NCBI GenBank assembly: GCA_964489245.1
Contig: CAZAXU010000014.1
Location: forward strand, 1 to 45,889
DNA: 45,889 bases
Direction of reading: 5' to 3'
Source: CAZAXU01 sp964489245
Lineage (GTDB): Bacteria; Bacteroidota; Bacteroidia; Flavobacteriales; Flavobacteriaceae
In this document: piece after piece, positions 1 through 8,906 of the stretch
How the letters are laid out: each line of letters opens with the position of its first letter
How positions within the stretch are numbered: position 1 is the stretch's first letter
Program-made: the position numbers and the translations under genes
Notes under the pieces: generated by a model
The model's input: the letters and a program-made list of their open reading frames with translations, nothing else
Told to the model about the DNA's origin: nothing
Database searches by the model: none

Positions 1-463
1 GAGCTTTAACAAAATGAACTGCAGAATGTTCCATAAACTCTTTCAACGGAATCTTGTCTGTAATGCGCGGATAAACATAGAGATTGTGATATCTCAGAAT
101 ACTTTCATAGTTTTTCCATTTGTGAAAACTTGCCAAATTGTCCTGCCCCATAATCAGAACAAAACGTTTGTTCGGATAGTTTTCTTGCAGATGTGTGAGT
201 GTATTGATTGTATAGCTGGGTTGAGACAATTCAAATTCTATATTTGATGCTTTGAGATTCGGATAGTTTTCAGTTGCCAAACGCACCATTGTCAAACGAT
301 GGTGGTCGTTGAGCAAGGTTTTTTTTTCTTTATGCGGATTATGCGGTGACACCACAAACCAAACTTCGTCCAAATCAGTGTGCTCAACCATATGATTGGC
401 AATAATCAAATGTCCTATATGAATAGGATTAAAACTCCCGAAAAACAAACCTATTCTTTTCAT
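1..463 (-). CDS. nadD: Nicotinate-nucleotide adenylyltransferase, C-terminus cut by window edge
   Basis: This enzyme transfers AMP from ATP to nicotinate mononucleotide, a step of NAD synthesis in the cytoplasm. The reading frame starts at an ATG at 463 and runs off the left edge without a stop, giving about 154 residues of a family usually near 190-200. The N-terminus has the nucleotidyltransferase signature GSFNPIHIGHL, including the HIGH-type motif, followed by NH and by a region reading VSPHNPHKEK that is typical of NadD. Its ATG overlaps the TGA of gmk by four bases (ATGA), so the two genes are probably translationally coupled and transcribed from the gmk promoter. Identification is by motif and by the gmk-nadD pairing seen in flavobacteria. 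Confidence 0.9.
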   Translation of the reverse strand, partial: MKRIGLFFGSFNPIHIGHLIIANHMVEHTDLDEVWFVVSPHNPHKEKKTLLNDHHRLTMVRLATENYPNLKASNIEFELSQPSYTINTLTHLQENYPNKRFVLIMGQDNLASFHKWKNYESILRYHNLYVYPRITDKIPLKEFMEHSAVHFVKA

Positions 464-1062
464 TGTTTGTTTGATTTATTTATAAATTTCTTGACAACTT
501 TATATGCTTCTTTTTGGGCTTTTTCCAGTTCGTCATTTAAAATAGCCACATCAAAATCTTTAGCATATTGCAATTCTTCCTCAGCTTTGGCAATACGCAT
601 TCGGATTTTTTCTTTGGTTTCAGTTTTCCTGCCCCGTAAACGCTTTTTTAGCTCGTCAATTGACGGAGGTTGAACAAAAACCGCAAGTGTTTGTTCAGGA
701 TATTGCTTTTTGATATTTAATCCCCCAATCACATCTATATCAAAGATGATATTTTTCCCATCATTCCAGAGCCGTTCCAATTCAGATTTCAAAGTGCCAT
801 AATAATTGTCTTTATAAACTTCCTCCCACTCTACAAAAGCTTTTTTTTTGATTTTTTCTCTAAAATCCTTGGAAGAAATAAAATAATAATCTTTTCCGTT
901 TTTTTCTCCACAACGTTTTTTTCTAGATGCTGCAGAAATTGAAAATGCTAAATTCAATTCGGGTTGCTGCAATAAATGACGCACAAGTGTGGTCTTTCCA
1001 CTTCCGGAAGGTGCTGAAAAAACAATGAGTTTTCCCTTATTGGCTGTCGGCTTCTTTTTCAT
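460..1062 (-). CDS. gmk: Guanylate kinase
   Basis: Guanylate kinase phosphorylates GMP to GDP with ATP. The 200-residue product has a P-loop SAPSGSGKTT near residues 15-25, the GMP-binding region (SAASRKK...KDYYF) and the conserved DIDVIGG segment. The open frame extends upstream to 1110, but I place the start at the ATG at 1062. That gives the normal family length, and the Bacteroidota -7 element at 1087-1094 lies inside the extended frame. The stop overlaps the nadD start (ATGA). The gene is divergent from the next gene, with about 84 bp between them holding both promoters. Confidence 0.93.
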   Translation of the reverse strand: MKKKPTANKGKLIVFSAPSGSGKTTLVRHLLQQPELNLAFSISAASRKKRCGEKNGKDYYFISSKDFREKIKKKAFVEWEEVYKDNYYGTLKSELERLWNDGKNIIFDIDVIGGLNIKKQYPEQTLAVFVQPPSIDELKKRLRGRKTETKEKIRMRIAKAEEELQYAKDFDVAILNDELEKAQKEAYKVVKKFINKSNKQ

Positions 1063-1086
1063 ATTGTCTTTGCTTGTTATTGCTCT

Positions 1087-1094
1087 CAAATATA
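1087..1094 (-). promoter_or_regulatory. Probable -7 element of the gmk-nadD promoter
   Basis: Read on the minus strand this is TATATTTG, a perfect match to the Bacteroidota -7 consensus TAnnTTTG, and it lies 24 nt before the gmk ATG. I see no TTG at the usual -33 distance, so the call rests on the -7 element alone. Confidence 0.5.
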
Positions 1095-1120
1095 CATTAA
1101 TTTTTTTCATTTTAAATGAG

Positions 1121-1128
1121 TAAATTTA
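1121..1128 (+). promoter_or_regulatory. Possible -7 element for the EEP-family gene
   Basis: TAAATTTA followed by CG differs from TAnnTTTG only at the last base and lies 18 nt before the GTG start. The same TAnnTTTA variant occurs at a similar distance before the potassium channel gene (34600-34607). No clear -33 TTG is visible. Confidence 0.35.
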
Positions 1129-1146
1129 CGCATCAAAAAAGATATT

Positions 1147-2097
1147 GTGAAGAAAGAACTTTTTAGTATAGGATTTTATAATTTGGAAAATTTTTTTGAT
1201 ACCAAAGACGATCCAAAAACACAAGATGATGCTTTCACTCCAAAGGGCTTTATGCACTGGGTGATGAAAAGATATTTAAACAAAGCTAAAAAAATTGGTT
1301 ATGTCATCCAAAATATTGGCAGAGACAAAACAGGATTTCCTCCGGCTGTGATGGGATTGGCAGAAATAGAGAACAATCAAACACTTAAGGATTTATTGCA
1401 CTCAAAATATTTGAGACAATATCCATATAAATTTATTCATTTTGATTCAAATGACCGTCGTGGAATGGATGTGGCTTTGCTCTATTTGGAAAACAAATTT
1501 GAAGTTCTGGAAACCGAAAGCTATCCTTTGGTTCTCTATAACGATGAGGGACAAGCCTATAATACCCGAGACATTCTATATTGCAAAGGAAAATTGAACG
1601 ATGAAACTATTCATTTTATCATCAACCACTGGCCCTCGAGACGTGAGGGCGACATTCAATCCAAGCACAAACGATTTTTGGCAGCTCGAAAAGTAAGAGA
1701 AATCATAGATTTTATCAGCTATGATGAACTTAATGCCAAAATTGTTATCATGGGAGATTTTAATGCCGATCCCAATGAAGACAACATCAATAAGGAATTG
1801 ATACATGATGACTTTTTCAATCCAACGGCAGAATTATTTTTTCAGCAACAAGGAAGTTTAAATCACCAAAAAAAATGGCATTTATTTGATCAAATTATTT
1901 TTTCAAACAATTTCAAACTCCATGCTGAAAACAGATATTGTTTCAAAGAAATCAAAATTTACAATCCTAAATATTTAAAAGTCCGGAAAGGAAAATATAG
2001 AATGCTGCCATTCAGAACCTATTTAGGAAACAATTATCAAGGTGGATATAGCGATCATTTCCCCGTTTATGCCGTCTTAGAAAAAAATAAAGTCTGA
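1147..2097 (+). CDS. Endonuclease/exonuclease/phosphatase family protein
   Basis: A 316-residue protein of the DNase I-like metal-dependent phosphoesterase fold. The catalytic elements appear in order: YNLENFF (Asn12), AEIEN (Glu73, metal ligand), NHWPSR (His161), GDFNADPNE (Asp204, Asn206) and SDHFPVYA (Asp303, His304). No signal peptide or membrane segment is visible, so it is probably cytoplasmic. The substrate cannot be told from sequence, since this superfamily includes nucleases, phosphatases and lipid phosphodiesterases. The start is a GTG; no ATG lies between it and the conserved N-terminal strand. Its stop is one base from the stop of the convergent gene on the other strand, with no room for a terminator. 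Confidence 0.85.
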   Translation: MKKELFSIGFYNLENFFDTKDDPKTQDDAFTPKGFMHWVMKRYLNKAKKIGYVIQNIGRDKTGFPPAVMGLAEIENNQTLKDLLHSKYLRQYPYKFIHFDSNDRRGMDVALLYLENKFEVLETESYPLVLYNDEGQAYNTRDILYCKGKLNDETIHFIINHWPSRREGDIQSKHKRFLAARKVREIIDFISYDELNAKIVIMGDFNADPNEDNINKELIHDDFFNPTAELFFQQQGSLNHQKKWHLFDQIIFSNNFKLHAENRYCFKEIKIYNPKYLKVRKGKYRMLPFRTYLGNNYQGGYSDHFPVYAVLEKNKV

Positions 2098-2098
2098 A

Positions 2099-5080
2099 CT
2101 AATTTTCCTTCTCCACCTTTAAAATTGCTGCTCTTCGCTTCTTCCCGTCAATAATCACTTTGGCAGGTTGCTCAAATCTTACATGTTTGAAATATTTTGT
2201 TTCTTCAACCGACTCTGCAGCATTTAACAAATCATAGTTAACCGCCCTTGAATCTTTATCTAAAAAAACAGAAAAATAGGCAATATTCAGGGTTGTGAGA
2301 TTATGAAAGAAATGCGATCCGGAAGATGCATCCAACGGAAAACCTTCTAAACTGGTTTCGACAATGACTTTTGCATTTGAAATTTGTGTCCAATTAACCG
2401 GAATTCCAATAAAACGATCTCTGGTTCCCCAACGTCCGGGACCAATCAAAATATATTTTTTTCTCTTTTCAATCATCTTTTGATTCAACAAATCTATTTC
2501 GTGTGCCATTTCTTCTGTTTGTGTTTTATCAAAATCTTCATTTTTGATAAAAATGAAATCTTTTATTGTATTAATGAGTCCGTTCCCCATACTTTTTTCG
2601 GCAAAAAGAATCAAATCTTTTTTATCCAGACTTTCAAGTTTAAAAGTATAGTCTTCAACCGGAACCAATAAAGGTTTTACTTGCAAAATATAAAATGTTG
2701 CCTCACCGTCTTCGTCCGGCGTTAAATCAACTGCAAATTCAATCTCAACAGGAGTATCAAAAGCTTGTTTCAAATTATCCAAAACCATTTGAATCATCTC
2801 TGCTAAAGGAATATAGTTATTTTGCAAAATACTGGCAAAATTGGTCACCAAGGCGCCACTATCGTCCACACCGGGATACATCACGTCATTGTTATAATCA
2901 TAAGTGGAAACCAGATGTGTAAGCGTTCCATGCGAAACAGCATCATACAAATCTACTTTTTTAATGCTTGCATGTGTTCCTTTTGCCAAATCAAAGTCTT
3001 TGTTTTGCATATCGACTGCATAAAAATAGCTTTGGCTTAATTTGATTTGATCTTTCATGGAAATCAGCTGAATCTTAGGATATTTAGGTGCAAACCTATA
3101 GGCTCTTTCTCCTTCAACCACATAAGACCCCAGACCAACAGCAACCACCGCAAATCCATCACGTGGTTTCATGGAAGCAAAAGGATAATAATTATACGAT
3201 TGTGCCACTCCGCTAATATGTGGATAATACAATCCTTCATATTCTCTTCCAACCAGTTCTTGCAACACAATCGACATTTTTTCATCTCCGAGCTTGTGAT
3301 CAAATGCCTTGGCATAGTTAATTGCCACATTTGAAAAAATAGAGGCATAAACCAATTTTATGGCGTCTTGTAACTCTTGTAAACGTTTTGTTTTATCAGG
3401 ATTATTATTCGGGATGATATAAGTTTCAAAAATTCCGGCAAAAGGTTGTGTCAGGCTATCCTCGAACAGTCCCGATGAACGCACTGCCAGAGGTTTTTGA
3501 TGACAATCCAAAAATTCTTCTAATTTTTTAATCAATGAATCAGAAAGCTTTGCTTCTAAAAATCTTTGATTTGTTTGTTTATCAGGAATTTCCAAATCCT
3601 TGATTTCCAACAAGTTATTTTCTTCTACAAATTGATCAAATTCCTCTGCCCCGATAATGGCTGTTCTGGGTAGTTTGATTTTTAAGCCCTCCAAAGAATC
3701 CGTTAATTCAGTTTTGTGCAAAAGAGAGTTTATAAATGCCAAACCTCTTCCTTTGCCCCCATAAGCCCCCTCAGACAAAAGCATAATATTTTTTTCGTTA
3801 TGACAATCGGCATCTTCCCAAGGCACAACTTTTCCTCGAGGCTTCTCGTCTCGATATGCTTTAAGCATTTTAAGAATAAATTTTCTGATGGCTTCGGCAT
3901 CATTGAAATGATGTGTTTTTTTTGCTTCCAAAATTTTTGCCAATTGTATTTCGGAACGCGCCATCAGCCACAACGAAAAATCATCTCTCTCAGCATGATA
4001 GAGTATACTCTCATCAGGAACAATTTTTAGTTCTTTTTCAAATTCACGGAGATTTTCTGCTTTTCCTATCCGAGCTCCGGCAGCATTTCTAAAAATAAAA
4101 CTTCCAAAACCAATTTTTTGAGTAACATGAAAAATGAGTTTTTCATATAAATCTTCATCATTTTTGTCAATAAAAGTTAAGTTTTTTTGTTTTGCCACTT
4201 CTTTTTGTTTCTTATCGGATGATAAAACAACAATCGGCAAATCTTTCTTAGTCCGGTGCACTTCATCAACCAACTGGAAGCCTGTATCTGCACCTATTTT
4301 TCCATTTTTTGGAAACTGCACATCCGTAATCATTACGAAAATATTATCTCGGAATTTATTATATATGGCAATTGCTTCCTCATAATTTGTCGCCAATAAA
4401 ATTTTAGGACGCGCTCGAAGTTTCAAAACTTTATATAGCTTGTCCATCTTGATATCGTCAATAATTTTATTGGTTTGTTTAAAAATAATCCGATAGAGCT
4501 TGTTGAGATAGTTTGAGAAATAAATCGGTGAATCTTCCACGACTAAAACCATTCTAACCGAAGCCAACTTGCTATCGTTTTCTGCGTTTCTCTTGTCTTC
4601 CAAATACTTGATCATTCCGAAAAAAATTCGTGATTCTCCATCCCAAACAAAAATCTTATCATATTTCAACTCATTTTTTTGAGCTTCTATAAATTTGATA
4701 TGATGGGTATTATTCAACAAGATAAATATTGGGAGATTAGGGTAACGTTCTTTGATTTTCTTGATAATTTTCACAGGTCTATGCTTGTTGAAACCCATGG
4801 TCACAACCACCATGTCTATATCTTTTACCTCTAGCTGCTCCAGTGTTTCTTCCGTTGAATAAACACCTGTGATTCTGGGCAAAGATGTCAGATTCATCTT
4901 ACCATAATCATAGAGCATGATTTCAGAAAATTTTCCTTCTTTATTAATTGAAAAAGCATCATACAGATTGGAAACTAATAAAATTTCTCTCACTTTATAA
5001 GTATTCATATCATGATAGATATCTCTCATCCTACTATCTCTGTTGAGATAATTCTGCAATAGTTTTTTTGGTTTACGCAT
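2099..5080 (-). CDS. Receiver-domain protein with PEP-synthase-type ATP-grasp domain
   Basis: A 993-residue multidomain protein. Residues about 30-160 look like a degenerate receiver-fold domain, with alternating hydrophobic strands but no aspartate at the expected phosphorylation position. Residues about 176-320 form a convincing response-regulator receiver: acidic pair Glu182-Asp183 in VVEDSP, phosphoacceptor Asp253 in ITDVQFP, Ser287-Ser288 and Lys306. From about residue 430 there is a pyruvate phosphate dikinase N-terminal (PEP/pyruvate-binding) domain, with LLSEGAYGGKGRGLAFIN and AVRSSGLFEDS followed by FAGIFETY. I find no phosphohistidine (swivelling) domain or PEP-binding TIM barrel, so it should not be a complete PEP synthase. 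The C-terminal 120 residues carry a conserved-looking GPGRWGTRD block. Related proteins in Bacteroidota are annotated as PEP/pyruvate-binding proteins; the reaction is unknown to me. Confidence 0.8.
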   Translation of the reverse strand: MRKPKKLLQNYLNRDSRMRDIYHDMNTYKVREILLVSNLYDAFSINKEGKFSEIMLYDYGKMNLTSLPRITGVYSTEETLEQLEVKDIDMVVVTMGFNKHRPVKIIKKIKERYPNLPIFILLNNTHHIKFIEAQKNELKYDKIFVWDGESRIFFGMIKYLEDKRNAENDSKLASVRMVLVVEDSPIYFSNYLNKLYRIIFKQTNKIIDDIKMDKLYKVLKLRARPKILLATNYEEAIAIYNKFRDNIFVMITDVQFPKNGKIGADTGFQLVDEVHRTKKDLPIVVLSSDKKQKEVAKQKNLTFIDKNDEDLYEKLIFHVTQKIGFGSFIFRNAAGARIGKAENLREFEKELKIVPDESILYHAERDDFSLWLMARSEIQLAKILEAKKTHHFNDAEAIRKFILKMLKAYRDEKPRGKVVPWEDADCHNEKNIMLLSEGAYGGKGRGLAFINSLLHKTELTDSLEGLKIKLPRTAIIGAEEFDQFVEENNLLEIKDLEIPDKQTNQRFLEAKLSDSLIKKLEEFLDCHQKPLAVRSSGLFEDSLTQPFAGIFETYIIPNNNPDKTKRLQELQDAIKLVYASIFSNVAINYAKAFDHKLGDEKMSIVLQELVGREYEGLYYPHISGVAQSYNYYPFASMKPRDGFAVVAVGLGSYVVEGERAYRFAPKYPKIQLISMKDQIKLSQSYFYAVDMQNKDFDLAKGTHASIKKVDLYDAVSHGTLTHLVSTYDYNNDVMYPGVDDSGALVTNFASILQNNYIPLAEMIQMVLDNLKQAFDTPVEIEFAVDLTPDEDGEATFYILQVKPLLVPVEDYTFKLESLDKKDLILFAEKSMGNGLINTIKDFIFIKNEDFDKTQTEEMAHEIDLLNQKMIEKRKKYILIGPGRWGTRDRFIGIPVNWTQISNAKVIVETSLEGFPLDASSGSHFFHNLTTLNIAYFSVFLDKDSRAVNYDLLNAAESVEETKYFKHVRFEQPAKVIIDGKKRRAAILKVEKEN

Positions 5081-5167
5081 AATGTTTTTTCAAATTAATT
5101 TCTGATAAAGTTAATCATTTATTAGGATTGTGCCAAAAGAATAATCATATTTCCATATTTATGAAAT

Positions 5168-5199
5168 AAAAAAACCCAGCCAATCTGGCTGAGTTTTTT
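5168..5199 (-). terminator. Intrinsic terminator of gdhA
   Basis: An inverted repeat with stems CAGCCA and TGGCTG around the loop ATC, extended by A/T pairs and flanked by A7 on one side and T6 on the other. It therefore works on paper in both directions. It lies 20 nt past the gdhA stop and separates that gene from the receiver/PEP-binding gene further along the same strand. Confidence 0.85.
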
Positions 5200-5220
5200 A
5201 GTAAATATTCGGTTAATAAA

Positions 5221-6576
5221 TTATACCACTCCTTGTGCAAGCATGGCATCAGCCACTTTTACAAATCCTGCAATATTTGCTCCTTTTTCATAATCAACCC
5301 AACCATCTGCTGTTTTTCCGTATTTGACGGTGTTTTCATGAATACTTTTCATGATTCCTTTCAATTTGGTATCCACCTCTTCGGTTGTCCAACCAAAACG
5401 CATGGAGTTTTGACTCATTTCCAATCCTGATACTGCCACGCCGCCTGCATTAGATGCTTTTCCGGGAGAATACAGAATTTTTGCCTCTTTATATACTTTA
5501 ATGGCATCGGGAGTAGATGGCATATTCGCCCCTTCAACCACTGCAAGAACGCCATTAGCAATTAGCTTTTTTGCATCTTCCTCATGCAATTCGTTTTGAG
5601 TGGCACAAGGCAAAGCAATATCGACTTTTTGTTCCCACGGTTTTTTACCGGTATAGAAAGTTGCCTCGGGAAATTGTTCTGCATATGGCGCAACAATATC
5701 ATTATTTGTTGCTCTTAAACGCAATAAATAATCTATTTTTTTGCCTGAAATTCCTTCCGGATCATAAATATATCCGTCAGGTCCGGAAATGGTCACAACT
5801 TTTGCGCCAAGCTGATTTGCCTTTGTAATTGCCCCCCAAGCCACATTTCCAAAACCTGAAACCGCAACAACTTTTCCTTTCAATGAGTCTCCTTTTGTTT
5901 TCAACATTTCATCGGTAAAATATACCACTCCAAAGCCGGTTGCTTCAGGACGTATCAATGAACCTCCCCAAGCCAATCCTTTTCCGGTCAATACACCGGC
6001 AAATTCTTTGGTTAGTTTCTTATATTGCCCGAATAAATAGCCTATTTCACGCCCTCCAACGCCAATATCTCCTGCCGGAACGTCAATGTTAGGACCGATA
6101 TGACGATATAATTCACTCATAAATGCTTGACAAAAACGCATTACTTCGGCATCAGATTTTCCTTTAGGATTAAAATCGGAACCTCCTTTTCCTCCACCCA
6201 TAGGCAGTGTGGTTAAAGCATTTTTATAGATTTGTTCAAAACCCAAAAATTTTAAAATACTTTGATTCACTGTCGGGTGAAAACGCAGCCCTCCTTTGTA
6301 GGGACCTATGGCAGAATTAAATTGAACTCTGTAGCCTCTGTTTACTTGTAATTCTCCTTTATCATCTGCCCATGGCACACGAAAAGAGATGGCTCTCTCA
6401 GGTTCAATCATTCTTTCCAACAGTTTTTTTCCTTGATATTTCGGGTTTTCTTCAATAAAAGGAATAACCGCTTCTGCAACTTCTTTTACCGCTTGCAAAA
6501 ATTCCGGCTCATGGATATTACGCAACTTTGCGTATTCCATAAATTTATCAATTTGATCTTGATATTTATTTTTCAT
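5221..6576 (-). CDS. gdhA: Glutamate dehydrogenase, probably NADP-dependent
   Basis: This enzyme interconverts 2-oxoglutarate plus ammonia and glutamate. The 451-residue length matches the hexameric bacterial/fungal GdhA family. The catalytic lysine is in PMGGGKGGSDF (Lys130), and the conserved aspartate is in PAGDIGVGGREIGY (Asp170). The dinucleotide-binding segment VSGFGNVAWGAI lies near residues 238-250. NADP preference is inferred from overall likeness to the assimilatory form, not from a residue I can prove. The gene has its own promoter (6621-6649) and terminator, so it is a single-gene unit. A long palindrome lies about 65 bp beyond the promoter, in the gap shared with the dCMP deaminase operon. 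Confidence 0.94.
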   Translation of the reverse strand: MKNKYQDQIDKFMEYAKLRNIHEPEFLQAVKEVAEAVIPFIEENPKYQGKKLLERMIEPERAISFRVPWADDKGELQVNRGYRVQFNSAIGPYKGGLRFHPTVNQSILKFLGFEQIYKNALTTLPMGGGKGGSDFNPKGKSDAEVMRFCQAFMSELYRHIGPNIDVPAGDIGVGGREIGYLFGQYKKLTKEFAGVLTGKGLAWGGSLIRPEATGFGVVYFTDEMLKTKGDSLKGKVVAVSGFGNVAWGAITKANQLGAKVVTISGPDGYIYDPEGISGKKIDYLLRLRATNNDIVAPYAEQFPEATFYTGKKPWEQKVDIALPCATQNELHEEDAKKLIANGVLAVVEGANMPSTPDAIKVYKEAKILYSPGKASNAGGVAVSGLEMSQNSMRFGWTTEEVDTKLKGIMKSIHENTVKYGKTADGWVDYEKGANIAGFVKVADAMLAQGVV

Positions 6577-6620
6577 TATCGTATAAATTTTTGATTAATA
6601 CAGTTCAAATTTTTAATGCC

Positions 6621-6649
6621 CAAAAATATACATTTTTATCAAAAAGCAA
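6621..6649 (-). promoter_or_regulatory. gdhA promoter (TTG-N18-TATTTTTG)
   Basis: On the minus strand TTG (6649-6647), an 18-bp spacer and TATTTTTG (6628-6621) fit the Bacteroidota -33/-7 pattern. This gives a leader of about 40 nt before the gdhA ATG. Confidence 0.6.
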
Positions 6650-6714
6650 CATGTTTCTGTATGAGATTTGAATTTTTTTTGAGTCAAAAAACATGTTTTT
6701 TTAACAATAATGAC

Positions 6715-6743
6715 TTTTGTCATACTTGTCAAGTATGACAAAA
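6715..6743. promoter_or_regulatory. Long perfect palindrome, candidate operator
   Basis: The 14-base arm TTTTGTCATACTTG is followed by a single T and then by its exact reverse complement. There is no T-tract after it and it sits between divergent promoters, so a protein-binding site is more likely than a terminator. The spacing and symmetry resemble operators of GntR/FadR-type dimers, but that is only a resemblance. Confidence 0.55.
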
Positions 6744-6852
6744 CAATAAAAAATTATTTCATTATTTAATGATTTGATAATCATTATTTTATTTTATCTT
6801 AAAAATTTCAACGAAAAGCTATAGCCAACAAGATATATTCTAAAAAAAGTCG

Positions 6853-6860
6853 TAATTTTG
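6853..6860 (+). promoter_or_regulatory. -7 element of the dCMP deaminase operon
   Basis: TAATTTTG matches TAnnTTTG exactly and lies 23 nt before the ATG at 6884. The -33 TTG is not evident. Confidence 0.5.
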
Positions 6861-6883
6861 AGCCTGAAAATTTTTTGTTAAAA

Positions 6884-7315
6884 ATGACTGATAAAAAGAA
6901 ACACAAATATGATCTTGCCTACTTAAAGATGGCTCAAGAGTGGGGCAAACTATCTTATTGCAAAAGAAAACAGGTGGGGGCTTTGCTCGTCAAAGACAAA
7001 ATGATTATTTCTGATGGCTTCAACGGAACACCCAGTGGGTTTGAAAATGTTTGTGAAGATGATAAAGACAGAACAAAATGGTATGTTTTGCATGCAGAGG
7101 CTAATGCTATATCAAAAGTAGCTTCTTCCACTCAAAACAGTAGAGGATCCACCCTGTATGTGACACTGTCTCCTTGCAAAGAATGTAGCAAACTGATTCA
7201 TCAGGCAGGAATCAAACGAGTGGTTTATTATGAAGAATACAGTGACACTGTGGGAGTGGACTTTTTAAGAAAAGCCGGAGTAGAAGTTGAACAAATCAAA
7301 AAGTTAGATGACTAG
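6884..7315 (+). CDS. Deoxycytidylate (dCMP) deaminase-type zinc enzyme
   Basis: A 143-residue cytidine/deoxycytidylate deaminase family protein that would convert dCMP to dUMP for dTMP synthesis. Zinc-site residues are His70 and Glu72 in LHAEANA, and Cys98 and Cys101 in SPCKEC. The conserved GFNGTPSG segment (residues 46-53) is characteristic of dCMP deaminases (ComEB-like). An in-frame TTG lies 9 nt upstream, but the ATG at 6884 is better placed after the -7 element. The stop overlaps the start of the S41 protease gene by eight bases, which indicates an operon. Confidence 0.9.
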   Translation: MTDKKKHKYDLAYLKMAQEWGKLSYCKRKQVGALLVKDKMIISDGFNGTPSGFENVCEDDKDRTKWYVLHAEANAISKVASSTQNSRGSTLYVTLSPCKECSKLIHQAGIKRVVYYEEYSDTVGVDFLRKAGVEVEQIKKLDD

Positions 7316-8906
7316 TCAAAACAAAGCACTATATAGTTTACTGATTGGAATTGCAATTGTTTTGGGAATTGCCATCGGACAACTCTTGAACTTCAATCAA
7401 AAATCAGAATTATCTTTTCATCCGACTGAAAAAGATAAAATAGACAATTTGCTTCGCTATATCAAAGAAGACTATGTTGATTACGTCAGCACAGATAGTA
7501 TCGTGGACACGGTTATTAAAGATATTCTCAAGAATTTAGATCCACACTCCGTATATATTCCACAAGAGGAAGTGTCACAAGCCGATGAGGAATTGGATGG
7601 AGAATTCACCGGTATCGGCGTGGTTTTTCAAAAATATAAAGACACCTTCACCATTATCAGACCTTTAGAAAAGGGTCCGGCAAAAGCCGCCGGTCTGAAA
7701 ACAATGGATCGGATTTTACAAATTGAAGATGATGTGCTTTTTGGAAAAAATATAGATATCTATAAAATTTCCAAAAAAATCAAGGGCAAAGCGGAAACAA
7801 AAATCAAACTCAAAGTATATCGAAAAACAAAAGATTCTATTTTTGATGTGGAAATCACCAGAAAACATATTCCTTTGGTCAGCGTTCCCGCCCATTTTAT
7901 GATTAATGATACACTCGGACTGATAAAAATATCAAGTTTTGCTTTAGATACTTATGATGAATTTAAAACCGCACTGAAAAGTCTTAAACAAAAAGGAATG
8001 ACAGCACTGATTTTAGACTTAAGAGACAATACGGGCGGGCTCCTGAAACAAGCTGATTTGATTGCAGATGAATTTCTCAAAAACGGAAAATTAATTTTTT
8101 TTACAAAAAATAATTCCGGAGAAATAAAAAAGAATATGGCAACTGCCAGAGGGGATTTCGAAAAAGGAAATATTTATGTTCTAATTAATGAAAATACAGC
8201 ATCTGCCAGCGAAATTATTGCCGGTGCCCTTCAAGATAATGATAAGGCAACTATTATCGGAAGACGTTCCTTTGGAAAAGGCTTGGTGCAAAGAGAAATG
8301 TATCTCGGAGACGGATCAAAAATCAGACTGACGACTGCCAGATATTATACCCCAACCGGAAGATCTATTCAAAAACCCTACAAAAAAGGACATTTTGATG
8401 AATACAGGCACGACTTCCAAAAAAGACAATATAATGGAGAGCTATTCTATAAAGACAGCATCCACGTAAATGATTCTCTTCGATATACTACACCAAAAGG
8501 AAAAGTGGTATATGGCGGTGGCGGTATAGTGCCCGATATTTTTGTGCCGATAGATAAAAACGCTTATATCTATAATCTTAATTTTTTGAATCGCTTCATA
8601 TCCGATTTTGTCACAAACTATTTGGATATGAACACGGATAAACTACTTTCAATCAGTCCGGAAGACTACATCAATAGTGATATTGAAGAAGAACTGTATG
8701 AAAAGTTTATACGGTCACATAAAAAAAGTATGAACAACAAGAAAAGACATAAAAATTCTCAAGCAAAAGAAAATCTTAAGATCTTACTCAAAGCGTTGCT
8801 TGCCAGAGATTTGTTCGACTCCAATGTATATTATCAAATTTTGATGAAAAACGATGCTGCACTAAAAATAATACTCCAAGACAAAACAAATGTGCCTACC
8901 GGATAA
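7308..8906 (+). CDS. S41 family C-terminal processing peptidase
   Basis: A 532-residue CtpA-like serine protease that acts in the periplasm or cell envelope. It has an N-terminal membrane anchor or signal (residues about 8-26), a PDZ domain (about 95-175), and the catalytic Ser299 in NENTASASEI with Lys324 in RRSFGKGLVQ. The 25-residue Ser-Lys spacing is the one known for the family. A C-terminal extension after residue 430 is charged and helical. Its substrates are unknown. It overlaps the deaminase stop by 8 nt and the next start by 17 nt, so the three genes form one compact unit, a linkage common in flavobacteria. Confidence 0.9.
   Translation: MTSQNKALYSLLIGIAIVLGIAIGQLLNFNQKSELSFHPTEKDKIDNLLRYIKEDYVDYVSTDSIVDTVIKDILKNLDPHSVYIPQEEVSQADEELDGEFTGIGVVFQKYKDTFTIIRPLEKGPAKAAGLKTMDRILQIEDDVLFGKNIDIYKISKKIKGKAETKIKLKVYRKTKDSIFDVEITRKHIPLVSVPAHFMINDTLGLIKISSFALDTYDEFKTALKSLKQKGMTALILDLRDNTGGLLKQADLIADEFLKNGKLIFFTKNNSGEIKKNMATARGDFEKGNIYVLINENTASASEIIAGALQDNDKATIIGRRSFGKGLVQREMYLGDGSKIRLTTARYYTPTGRSIQKPYKKGHFDEYRHDFQKRQYNGELFYKDSIHVNDSLRYTTPKGKVVYGGGGIVPDIFVPIDKNAYIYNLNFLNRFISDFVTNYLDMNTDKLLSISPEDYINSDIEEELYEKFIRSHKKSMNNKKRHKNSQAKENLKILLKALLARDLFDSNVYYQILMKNDAALKIILQDKTNVPTG

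Larger units (their letters stand above)
6577..6883. other. Divergent intergenic region gdhA / dCMP deaminase
   Basis: About 307 bp without a gene, strongly AT-rich. It holds the gdhA promoter (6621-6649, minus), a 29-bp palindrome (6715-6743) and the -7 element of the deaminase operon (6853-6860, plus). I see no small ORF or structured RNA in the rest. Confidence 0.7.
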
